Positions 10,864 to 22,843 of a stretch of 64,000 nucleotides of DNA are shown one piece after another; position 1 is the stretch's first letter; every line of letters begins with the position of its first letter. The stretch is from assembly GCA_935421135.1 (NCBI GenBank), contig OW285194.1, positions 11,617,376 through 11,681,375 of the forward strand, read 5' to 3'. Under the pieces are notes generated by a model. That model was not told the DNA's origin. It ran no database searches and worked only from the letters and a program-made list of their open reading frames with translations. This DNA is from Bugulina stolonifera. Lineage: Eukaryota > Bryozoa > Gymnolaemata > Cheilostomatida > Bugulidae. The position numbers and the translations under genes are program-made.

Positions 10864-13800
10864 AAAAATAATTAGTTAATTGTTATGCCTAATGCCAAGA
10901 ATTACTATGAATAAAGATCTATCTGTCAGTAGCCACCATGGATTGTGAGTCCAGTTTCATTTTTAATTTTTTTAGACTGGATAACTATTCTAGTTTTATA
11001 ACATTATTCAATAATTTTAGTTGTAATTTATGACTAAACAATGAAAGTTATTGTCTTACGTAGGTACTGATGACACAGTTTTTTTTTCTGTAGGCCCTAT
11101 GCGCGTGCATGCCTTCATGTGTGCATATTCCAGGCTTACGAAAGACTGGTATGAGATCAATGTGGCAATTTGGAGCTTCATATGTTACAAATACACGGTG
11201 ACAGATTAGGGATCATCTCAGTACCTTATTACCTGGCCAGGATGCAGTGGGCCGCAAAGCCAAACCACCTAGAACTGCTATGGAACTGAGGCTAATTATT
11301 ATTATAAAATTTCCTGTTGTATGGCGAGACATCATAAGGTGTCTTCGCGACCTCTTGGACGGACCCGGGTCGCAAATAAAAATTACAAGATGGCCGTCCG
11401 ACCAAGGCCAGAAGGGCTATTGGCCTAGGATTTTGCTTGGCCGGACGAAACCATCTCTAGCTCATCGGCACACATGATTTCTTCGCGCGAAAATGAGGAT
11501 TTTGCTTTTGGCCCAGGCCGGTGTGTTTGCGACCCTGTGACGCATGTGTGCCGGAAAATTTTTTTGTAAATCGGCCTGGGTCTGAAGTTCAGGTCGCGAA
11601 GACACCTATAGCGACTGAGTCTGAGTGACACAGCTGTGTCTGAGCTAGACTAGAACAACGTGCTCCACAGGACAGGCTACTGGTCGGACAAAAAGTATAT
11701 TATCTATGTAATATTCAAATATTAATTTACGGTGAGGCACTTCCTACTATGCTATTAGTCAACTTATCATTCAAATATGAATATAAATATCAATATTAAT
11801 ATTTTATTACGATCCAATGCACCATGACCATGATGATAATAATCTTTATAACAAAACATTAATGAAGACTAACTTAATTATAATTACTATAATACTATAG
11901 GCCTAACTATTTATAAGACAGCATACAGCAAATATCCCATTGACTGAATGTAAGATAATAAAGCCAAAATGTCTAAACTACCGTAAATTACTAACTGACT
12001 GTCATTATAACTATAAGATAACATGATTAATAGTAAATAAAAATGAAATTCAAAATCACGAAATGGGCAATAAGGAATTCAGGCTTGATTGAGACTGGTC
12101 ATTTATTATTTATTTTTGAGTTACCAAAACAACATTTTAAATTAGGTACTGAAAAAAAGTAAAGCTGTTCAACTTAGCTACAAAAATGCCAATTTCATTT
12201 GAGTTTTAATTGGATTAGATCTCATCACTCATGTTTATGTTATGTTAAAATTTCAAATGCAACTTGAACTTGCTTTTCTTCAATTTTCTTAATGTATTAC
12301 CCTTATTTTTTCGCTTATTTCGTCTTGATCCATAGCATTAAGATGTCAAATTCCTCAAGTAAATCATAGAGCCAATACCATATGCAAAGATTTAGTGTAT
12401 AATTATACAATTCCTCAATTAGAGCACTTCCATTGTCCGACTCCTTTTTCTTTTGGTAATGGTTTTTCGGCGACTGAATCCAGGATTTTTCTACTTCAGG
12501 CTATGTTCCAATCGTTTTAATCTTTACATGCAATATGTGTTAAGATATCAAAGAAACTTAGTACGATGACATAGGTCTAAAGTTGAATTGATACTTGCGA
12601 GTTCCAATTTCTATTGTGAAACTCTAGAGCATAGGCTAGATCACTCCTACTAATCGATAGTTGTCTTTTCATGCCTCATGTGTGCAAAAGAGAAGACAAC
12701 TTGCTCATTACTTATAGTTTCACTGGGCTGTGTGAATTGATCAAAACCTACAATTTGTATTGTTATAAATTATAGCAACTGCATTACATCCAGCATTTTT
12801 ATTCATTTTAGTTGAATTCCTCTTCAGCACACATGCAGGCTTGCCAAGTTGACTGATGAAGATTCAGCATTTGGGTGGAAGGGTGTAGATTTTGGGTGGG
12901 GTACCAAAATTGGAGTTGAAGATCAGGGAGACTTGGTAAGCCTGCACAGAAGCCTGTTTTCTACACATTTTTATTTTTGCATGTACAAGCAAGTAGCTAT
13001 TATTGCTATGAATTATTGTGAAAACAACTTGAAAAAATCTGGTCTATGAACAGCATCGAGCAACTGCAATCTACTATAATACTGCAAATACATGGGTACT
13101 CACTGGTATTTATTATTTTATTTTCATGATGTAGATACAAAATTTCAATTCAATATTTCAGATAACAATGGCAAAAAGTTCTCTAATCAGTATAAAATAT
13201 ATTATATAAGGTCCAGGTCCAACGTTGGACTTCAGCAGTGTCAAAAAGTTGCTGAGGGAAACTTCACCTCAACACTAGTAATTGAATAACCAATATGTAG
13301 AGGTTAACTAATACTCCAATGTACCATCTACATTGTACACAATTCATCAACTAGCTATTTGTATAATATAATATATAAATGTATAATGTATGAGATTTCC
13401 AGTTGAAGGAATGGCAACAAGGTAATATAACTCTGTTAGAGGTAAATAAATACTGTACTTGCAAAACAATCAAATAAAATACTATTGAAGACACTATTGT
13501 ATTCTACAGTATACCGCTAGATGGTCAGTTACTATAGAAATTGGTAACAGTTTCTGCAAAGAAGTGTCTGAGTATAATCTATTTTATTTTTAGGCTTTTT
13601 CTTCATCTTCTTCTTTATCATGAATTAAATGTGAAATGCGTGATAATATAACTGTATGCTTAAAACATTTGACCATGCTGTGCTGCATAGCAAACCATGA
13701 TTGTTAATAATACAACTTGTCTATTTTCTTGGAGACTTCATATCCACCTCAATCCTCTGTACTAGCTACAAATGAAAGCAAAACTGAAATATAATAAATA

Positions 13801-15065
13801 TGGAGATAGAGAATGTCTACAAACATACATGTAGATACATGAAGGGTGCCAGTATATTATAATCATACAGCATTGAATAACCTGAGTTCCAAACCCTCCA
13901 GTAATAAAGGTATGGATGTCAAGCCTGAAAAATGTATTCCAAGTTATTGCAGGGAATAGACTCCGGGGCTAGCAAATTAACAACACAGAAAAATTAGAAG
14001 TATGTACTTAAGTTCAACTGATATTTTACTAATTTAGTAGTGCTAGTAGACTCATAGTACTAATTTGTGTTACAGCAAGGGATACAAGTACAACAGTTAT
14101 ACAATATAAGCAGTGCCGAGTCCTGACTGATAGAGAGGGATGACAAACAAGACAGCCTATTTATAAACTAGTAATAGGCCTGTTTAGTAAAATTAAAGCT
14201 GTGCAAGTAATTATTGGCAAAGGAAGTATGTGCTGACAGAGATATTCCACACAGTTACTCTAGCGAGAAAATTATATAGAGGATTAGCTGTAAGGGAAGA
14301 ACAGTTGAGCTTCCAAGCCGCTACTATGTGTCACACTTCACTGTTTGCCAGAAATGAAACTAAATATTCCTGAGAGTGGTAGTGGGGGTCCGACCCTGAC
14401 CCTCACCTCCAGTAAGCTAGTTACAAGCTAGTAAAGCTCAGCAGAGGCATTAGAGAGTTTAAAATCATTGGTTTTTTATATTTCAATACTCAGATGTAGA
14501 TGTCAACACAAAATCCACAGAAGCAGAGCGTAAAGCATACACTCTCAACTCACACAACTGAAAGTTATGACAGTCATACTTACACCATCCAATATCTAGC
14601 TTTTTAACATAAACAACAAAAAAAATCACCATCTGCTCTACTATACCTAAGGTTTTGGTTTAAATAAGTAAAAACAGCAACATAATAAAATTACCAAATA
14701 TACATTTACCTAATGCAAAATACATTATATATTAAACATAATACTATATAGTTCAGATCAAAACGTAGAAGCTATTAGAGATATCTAATTGACACTGGGA
14801 GATCACATTAAATGTCACATAACCTACATAGCCACCACACAAATATTTCCTGTAGACAAACACATTTAAAGCCCCCTTCACCAACTAACAACACTTTGCC
14901 TAGCTGAACATGGAGTTCCTAGCCCACAGTGAATCCATTAGTTGCTGTAGCGGCTGCTGATAAGAGGTGTTGGTGACATCACCTGTTTATGTGATGTTAT
15001 AAGTAGTGAAGCAGTGACATCATTTAAATGTGCTGTGATGTCACTATAGTTAAGTTAATATATCA
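10864..15065. other. Region between ZC3H14 exon 2 and the UGCG stop
   Basis: It should contain the ZC3H14 first exon and promoter and the UGCG 3' UTR. I searched the minus strand for ATG plus a donor giving the expected Nab2-like start and found no convincing exon. Apart from the TIR element at 11337-11607 I see only AT-rich sequence. The plus-strand ORFs at 12849-13049 and 13092-13289 have no recognisable features. Confidence 0.5.
11337..11607. mobile_element. 271-bp GC/CpG-rich MITE with perfect 17-bp TIRs
   Basis: The left end AGGTGTCTTCGCGACCT (11337-11353) and the right end AGGTCGCGAAGACACCT (11591-11607) are exact reverse complements. ATA lies immediately outside each end (11334-11336, 11608-11610), consistent with a 3-bp target-site duplication. 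Inner inverted blocks (GGGTCGCAAA near 11367, TTTGCGACCC near 11527) add to the fold-back. GC and CpG content are clearly above the flanks. No ORF codes for a transposase. A 3-bp duplication suggests a PIF/Harbinger-like origin, but this is inference. Confidence 0.85.
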
Positions 15066-18000
15066 TCACATATGACTAAGCTTACTATCAACTATTCTCT
15101 CCGCTACTCCTCCATACTTCACATGGAATCTTTTTCCAGCCCACATGATGTCATGGTTTCTCCAAGATCTTGGTAAAAGGTAGAGAGGGGACAGCTCTCT
15201 GAACACCCAAGCTTTGATATATGAACATATGGAGAACTCTGGCTTTTTATTCTAAAAATATAAAACACAAACCTTTATAATAATAATAATAATTATATGC
15301 ATGATGAAATAACAATCACAAAAATCTGTTCTATTGAACTATGCATAGTCTGTGGTGAAAGGTGTACAAGGCTATTAACGCAAATGTAATAATAATAAAT
15401 AATTAAATTCAATAACACTGCCAGATCTAATGACTTCCAGAATGATGAGAACCATTGTCTACTATTCACTTAAAATACTCAGCTGAATTTTATTAGGTAG
15501 TTAGATACTACTAGCGAGGAAGTGACATCACATACACTCTTTGCCATGATCCAATCAATCAGATTGATCCGGTAAACCAGACTTCTATGTGGAATACTAA
15601 CCTGCATAACAGTGAGCAATATATAGTCTGCTATTATCCAGCACACAAAGTGCGCAGGAAGAAATATGTATGGTGGAATATGGCAGGTATAGAATAGTGC
15701 TAAAGATGTGAGTGGGGCTAGAAATATGTGTTCTTGTATAGGTTCCAGGACCATAAGTATTGGCAGCTGTGTAGATCGCAGGTACATCCACCTGCAGGTA
15801 AATAGACAATAGACATAGAGAATATTAACGGAATACCACAGACATGAAGATTAATAAAATTGATACAACAGTAAACAAAGTTTAGGTAGCACACAGGAAG
15901 TATTAATAACCCTTTACTTGATGGCTTGAACAGAACAGAACAAGTAGGGTAGAAAATATCAGTAAGGAGCCAATCTTGCACCAAACTTGGCTATTCACAC
16001 AGTATTTCAGGGAGTAGAAACTGATTTTCATAGAGATAGAAAACATAGACAAAGTGCCATGAGAATAAAGTGATGAGACGTACCTGAGCATTCTGGCTTG
16101 ATATGTCTGTATAGAAGTAGGTCTAGGGTTCTGGAGGGCAGGCTGAGAACTAAGAACTAACCTCCAGCCTCTAAAAAACAAGCATACCAGTCAACAGGCA
16201 GGCAGACTATCAACAGTAATGCTACAATCACCTGTAAGCACCTGTTATATTGGGTGACAAGCCTCCACCATTACAGACTAACCAGAGTAATGTGTATGAC
16301 TAACAGCGTTCCTAAGCTCTATATAGATCAAGGAGAGTCAAGTAAGTTACATGTCATACTGCTTGCTCTGCAGTTTCCAGAGCAAATACAGGGTGAGAGA
16401 ACACAACTCCAATGACGCACTGTAATCATTCCGCAAGTACCAGCACTTTCTAGTTGACATTTTAAAACTCATTTCTGAAACGCATTCCTCTCCCAACCTC
16501 ACACTTGTTCTCACATTCCATACCATTGTTATGATAGCACTTGTTCTCACATGCCACACTATTGCTATTAGAGCACTTGCCATGAGTCGCCATACATACT
16601 TGTTTATAATAAGTTGAGCTAGAAAGTAGTCTTCCCCGAGGTAGCTGCCGAGCTGCATGAGACCTCCTTCATCATCCAGTATCTTCTTACGGAATATACA
16701 GGACATGCTCGTCATACAGTTTAGCCCTAGAGCATTAGCTGACATATACACCCTGGCATGGGCTCCACCAAACCAAAGCTAAAACATAGAGAAAACTCAT
16801 AAGAAAAACCACAGCCTAGCTTAAGGACCAACGTGTACCTCTCACAGTTTGAGGTACACCCTATATAAAGCCGAGCATTTCACAATGTCCATGTTCCACA
16901 AAATATGCTAAATTTTAAACACAAAGTAGAATTTATATTAAAGTTGAAATAAATTAAATAAAGCATCTACAGTCAAGAAATCAAAGATCAAACGTAATTT
17001 CTTAGAAATATATTTCACTCTTGCTTTAGTATGTAGAGTGACAGTTGGATGCTCAACATTGACTTAGATATGAAATGAGCCAAATTATAATATCGTCAGT
17101 GTCAAGTATGCGTACTTTTAATGTGCCACCCTACCCAGGGTCACTGTGCAGATGCCTGGATAAAGAATAACCAACAGTCCTCTACACTCACCTGCTCAAC
17201 CTGTCTGCAGAATGTCAACTCTCCATCTTCCATAATGGGCACCTGATGTACAATGCCAACTTTCTCTGTCATGTGATTTACCATGTCTGTGAGAGTATCT
17301 GGCTTCACTAAAAATACATAGTCAAAGCAACTAAAACTATGCATATATACCATATATTAGCGATAGACAGTTTTCTATACTGGTTGAACAGATAGGAAAT
17401 ACAAAATGATAATGCTGGAAAACATGGCGATAGCTTTATGATGGTACGTAGGCTGACTGCACATTACTAGAGTGAGATTTACCTCCACATGTGCCTATAC
17501 CATACATACTGGCATACAGTGTGGTGCTTTACTTTACGACATCACATTATATACCGCTGTGTCGAGAGTTATTCGCCCATGTTACTAAAATATCTACAGA
17601 TTTACTATTAATATACATACATGTAGTTCAGGAGTTACTTACTCTTGATCCCTGCATCTGATATCATAAAGAGTGGGTATTGAGCATTCTCATAAGCACT
17701 GAGCATGTTGTTTATTTTTGGATTGACAACAGCATCCCTAGCACCTACAATATAACACAATACACATGCACCAACATAATAGGAGTCTAAGTGCATGTTA
17801 TAAATAGTTTATATGCTATAAAGCTATATAAACTATACTGTCTGCACAGCACCAGCATAGTTCAATTGGTTCAACTATAATCGATAGTATGAAAGTACAA
17901 AGTGAAGTGAAAATAAAGGATTACAAATCTTTGAGTTGATATTATGCTTTGTCTGATAGATTTATATTAGTGTACTTCATATGCTATTTAATTATTAGTA

Positions 18001-21000
18001 TATACAGTATATATCCGTATCAGCGTATACATTATACCTGTATAGCCTACATGTAAGCTATAAGACAAGAAAACTGAACAGCTGTGTGGTTAACACTCTA
18101 ATGGGCCTAGCTAAACACAGTTTAGATAAAGAAGTATGCTTAGACGGTTTTGCCTGGACTGATGCAAAAATTAGTCTCCTGATAAAAGAATAAAGGGTAA
18201 AATTGGAAGTTGTCCCCCTCGTCATATTAATGAGGGTGATACAGTGAGCCAAATCTCAGTACAGATAGTAGATAGTAGTTCCCACACTACAGTTACCATC
18301 TCACCACAGATATCTAGTAGGTTTATTGTCCTTGCCAGTATAACACATACCAACCCTGGTCCCCTTACCAATAAATATTTGTGAGTCAACAGCTGGGTAC
18401 TGTAGCCTTAGGTCATTGACTAGCTGTATTAAATCTCCATCATTTCTATCTTGTATGCAGAACAGCAGCTCAAACTAAAATGGAAAATTTTTTAATATTT
18501 TAAATGCTAAGGAATTTTATTAGAAAACATATGGCATACATGTATCATGGTATCATAGTCAGGTATACATCATATATATTGTAGACCTACTCTAACCTTA
18601 GCCTACTTTCGATATAATAGTAACTGAAAATTAATGTCAAAATAAGAAATGTCTTGAAGTAGTGTATTATTTACAATAGGATTTGGAAACCATAGAATGT
18701 GAACAAAAACAATATAGATTGTATAAAAGGGTTTACAGACACAACCCTTCAATAAATACTATATTATAATAGCCCATTGTAGGCAGGTGCTATGTACGTG
18801 TATGTAGAGGCATAAGTGCCAGCTCTTATTACAGTCATGTGACTAACACCTCACTCCAAGTGTAGAGATTTGAGTTGAACACTATTGTATACAAGTGAAC
18901 AAGGAAGGGGGCAAATTCCTTCATTTTCACATCTACACCAACATGATAGGATGCATTACTGTCTTGGTTACCAGGACTTATCCCCCCTTTTAGTTCGCCA
19001 CAGTGAGATTAGATATTGGCTTAGGATGACACTCATATACTAAATGATACACTAATATTTCTACAACCTGTTTGGAAATTATACTTTCTTTTAATATTAG
19101 TCTTTGTAGAACACTGGGTAGACTATCAAATACACAGTTCCCTGTGATATATGATAGCCTTAGAAAAAGAGTATATAGATTTAGATTTCCACCCACTACA
19201 AAGAGTATCACAGCTAATTAGTCAGACTAGGAATCTAGATGATTAATTGCTCAGGTGAGGGCTGTGGGGCTGTACAGTTTAAACAATAATTATTTATAAA
19301 TTACACATTAGCAACCATCACTGACCTAGATAATCAGGCAAATGAGGAGCATCTATGAAGATTGTAATAGTTCAGGATCACAATTTAGGTTACCTATATG
19401 TACATTGTATAAGGCCAGGTTGGAAGGGTGCATTTCATAGCCTTATTTGAATAAGACATTATACATGGTTTTCTAAGAATATAGCCTTAGCTCGTATGAA
19501 TTATCCTTATAAATGAGAAGGTGATAAGCGAGTGCCCCTACCTTAGGGTAGTCCAGCTCAAAGTACGTGATGAGATTTTCTCTTAGGTTTGAATCAGATG
19601 ACGAGCAGAGAGGTTTGACTATGCTCACTCCTGGTAAACATGCTGATAGCTTCTCTGTATCCTCTCCTTTTACTTTCTTGTGTAGATGTATTTTTCTGTA
19701 ATATGCAGAGTACTAAGTATACACTATTATTTTATAATCAATAATATAGATATATATACAAAATTTATCACAATATACCATGGCAGTTTAATGGGCCTAC
19801 TCATCTTGTAGGCCTACAATATTACCCAAACTACCCTAAAAGCAGACACTTTTTGCGAGTGAGAATTTCCAGCTCAATCAAGTTCTACTTTCAAAATGAT
19901 TTAAATAATTACTGGTTTAAACAGACCATACATACAGCTATATAAATGGGGTTTAAATCTGAGAAAACATACAGCTTAGCTGAGCTTGTTTCTAATGCTA
20001 AGATATGCTTAAACATTAATTTTGATAAAATGCTCCAGGATTAGTAAACTCTACTTTTAGGGTAGGTTAAACGTGATGTTCATAGCACATTGAGAGATAT
20101 GTGCCCAGGTAACAGCAAGATGATTTTAACCTTAGAGGCTCATGCTCAGCTCTTGTTTTCCACACACCTGCTCATAAAAAGTAGCAAAGCAAAAATGGTA
20201 TCATCTCATGGAATGTAGGTTTTAAGCATGAAAACAAAATATCCATTTATTTTCAAATTTCAAAGCTTCTATTAATCGCCACCAATAGGTATACCCTCAC
20301 AACCAGGAGAAATCTTCACTCGACAATCTCTGATACTTCCAGTAAAAGTACTATCATGCAGGCTAACTACTAGCATATATCATAAGAAAACTATGCAACA
20401 CCACAAATAGGCCTACATTACAATATCACAATCATTATGTATATATATGCAGATTGCGTATGCAAATTGAGTATATACATATACATGTATATAGGGCCTA
20501 CGCATATATACAGCTTCATGTCTAGCCATTAATTTTATTTAAAATATCTAATTAATTTCTTTCAGTGTGCTACTTTGCATCAGTATGTCAGCATCCATTA
20601 TAACTTAATAATCTTATGGTAACAAGCTTCTATCTGATAATGCACATTGCAGACAAGAATATAGTATCACCTATGAAGACAGAAATCACAGACCACCTTG
20701 GGAAGTGATTGCCAACTATTGATTATTATAATTTCTATTAGTAATTTCTCCATTGCATCTAAATAAAGTTCTAAAAAGGCTTCACATCATCACCCTTGAA
20801 CACTTATTTGTATTTTCTATACAAATTAAAAGGCTGAAAGTAGTTCAATGGCTCTAGTGTCTAGCCATTTCCTTTAGTCAAATAAAATAATTGAGAATTA
20901 TGGGAAAATAAAAAGGCTTAAAACTTGAGATTTTAAATAAACTCATGTACCAATAAATAGAAGTACTTGTGAACTTGCTAGTCTAACCATAAGCTTAGTT

Positions 21001-22182
21001 GACAATGGTTCGTATATTTTAAAATTAATAAAACAATCTCGAAAATCCACTGAGTTATATTGCCATTGCCGGGTGCCGGTACATTTGTAACCTTTCACTA
21101 GTTCTACTATCCAACATTATCAACCACTTCACTTCATCTATGGAGTACTAAACTCCATACAAAGACAGAGGATGGAGAACTACTAGGCCTCTTCTCGTTT
21201 GACATGAACATTCTCCTAACTGTGCAGCATTACCATTAGGCTACATTTTATTACTATTAGACACACAGTGAATATGTAACAATCAACACACTATGTGTGA
21301 TATATATATCCATGGTGAGAAAACAGAATCCTGGCTATTTTTTACTCTGAGAATTTAAATGTTTACTTCGACAAACATCTATAGTAAAAGGGTTCCACAA
21401 GAGCGTAGACTGACTCTAGGCTGTTTTAAACTAGACCAAACCCACTTTCACTTTTGCTTCAAACAGCGTAATGGGTGGACAAAAAAAGCCTGTGACGAAA
21501 ACTTTGCTCATATATGAGACACTGCCAATAATCTACTGCACATAAGAAGTATTGGGTATCGCCTATACAACTCTGTGGCTTGAAAGAACGATTGAACATA
21601 GGCCTAATCATAACTACGAAGCAGTTTTGCCATTAGTAAAATAGCTCCTCACTGAACTACACTGGTTATAATAAAAATAATATTGTTAATTTAAAGATAT
21701 GATTAAAACATTTAGGGCAACTATAACTATTCCTTTCTATACCTGTTACTTCTAGCCATTCTACAACTCCCGATTTCGACTACTAGCCAACACAAACATC
21801 TTCTACTACTCTACTTGGCACTATAAACTATAACTTTTAAATTAAACACCTTACCCAGCTAGAGATATAACCCTAGTAAGTCAGTTAGTTATTAGTTACT
21901 GGACTCTGAACTGGTAGCACCTGGTCGAAGTCTGGCGACAATTTTTTAGGAAGAGCCTGGTTGGAGAGTACAGGAGAGGACTGTTGGTACATGTTCCCCT
22001 TAAGTTACTAAACTACAGCTACCAATGAAGTCTGCATAGATCCTCATAAAAGCATACTGTACTCCTGCTACTCACCCATAAATTAGAGCTGTAAAGTAGA
22101 GGAGCCAAACTATTGACCAGGCTAATATTATTATGCATGACAACACTAAAAGCCAATCGAGTCCATAAAGTCTTCTATACAT
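15066..22182 (-). CDS. UGCG: Ceramide glucosyltransferase (GT21)
   Basis: Transfers glucose from UDP-glucose to ceramide on the cytosolic face of the Golgi, the first step to most glycosphingolipids. Exons (minus): 22076-22182, 19542-19695, 18369-18474, 17643-17744, 17192-17307, 16600-16778, 16084-16170, 15602-15791, 15066-15251. They sum to 1227 nt, 408 aa; human is 394 aa. The N-terminus has a signal-anchor helix (DWLLVLSCIIILAWSIVWLL). Family motifs appear in order: LPGVSIVKPL, FELLFCIQDRND (D1), NPKINNML, ISDAGIK (D2), PDTLTDMVNHMTEKVGIVH, SANALG, EDYFLAQ (D3) and QARMLRW, the (Q/R)xxRW motif. The C-terminus is hydrophobic, then AWVFREL and KRFHVKYGG. All catalytic signatures are intact. 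The start ATG fits the family length. Introns range from about 0.3 to 2.4 kb; the largest (19696-22075) shows nothing coding. Confidence 0.96.
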
Positions 22183-22843
22183 AGTAAACAAAATATGGAA
22201 ACGCACAGCAAGGAGATATTAAACTAACAAGCGGTCAGACATTCATTTCGTCCAAAAAAATCAAATAAATATTAATTTTCTGAATTAAATCAAATCTGAA
22301 ATGAAATGCTCAACACAAATTTCATTGACCCTGACCTAGTAAGGCAAAACTAGCCAATCGGTGTAAACGTAGTTCCTAGAGAGAATTTCATTGGTCGATG
22401 TACCGGTTCAGCCCAATCCAATAACGTTGAAAGTTTCGAAATCACAACACTATTTCCGACGAATGATAGTTGGATCTGAGCAAAATCTTAGAAACAATAA
22501 CGCATCAACATTTTCTGCTGAAACTACCCAAATTCTGAGGGGCAGACAACTCTCCGTTGGGTGGTGCTACAGCGAAGCAGCTAGTATTATCTACCAAAAC
22601 CTTGAAATTTATTCCAGTGACCATGCTCTAATTGAATAAAGATAGTCTATGGAACACTATGACAGCTATTGCATTTATCATCCTCTCTGCCATCAAATTC
22701 TAACGCTAACATAGAAATAGCACAAGACATTTGATTGTAAGTTTAAGATTTATTATCAATGAATAAAGAAAATGTTATGTATTGTAAATATAGAATTTCG
22801 TGTACAATGTATATACAGGAGAGATGGCTTGTATGCTGTGTCC
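22183..22843. other. Intergenic region between UGCG and POLR2G
   Basis: About 660 bp separate the UGCG start codon from the POLR2G stop. It must hold the UGCG promoter and 5' UTR and the POLR2G 3' UTR. The plus-strand ORF at 22391-22639 lacks recognisable domains and is probably chance. Confidence 0.6.
22749..22754 (-). terminator. Candidate POLR2G polyadenylation signal
   Basis: AATAAA on the minus strand, about 90 nt beyond the POLR2G stop codon. Position and sequence fit; cleavage site not known. Confidence 0.5.

Noticed and set aside
22391..22639. 82-codon plus-strand ORF upstream of UGCG
   Set aside because: No domain, no splice support, and it lies in the expected UGCG promoter region.
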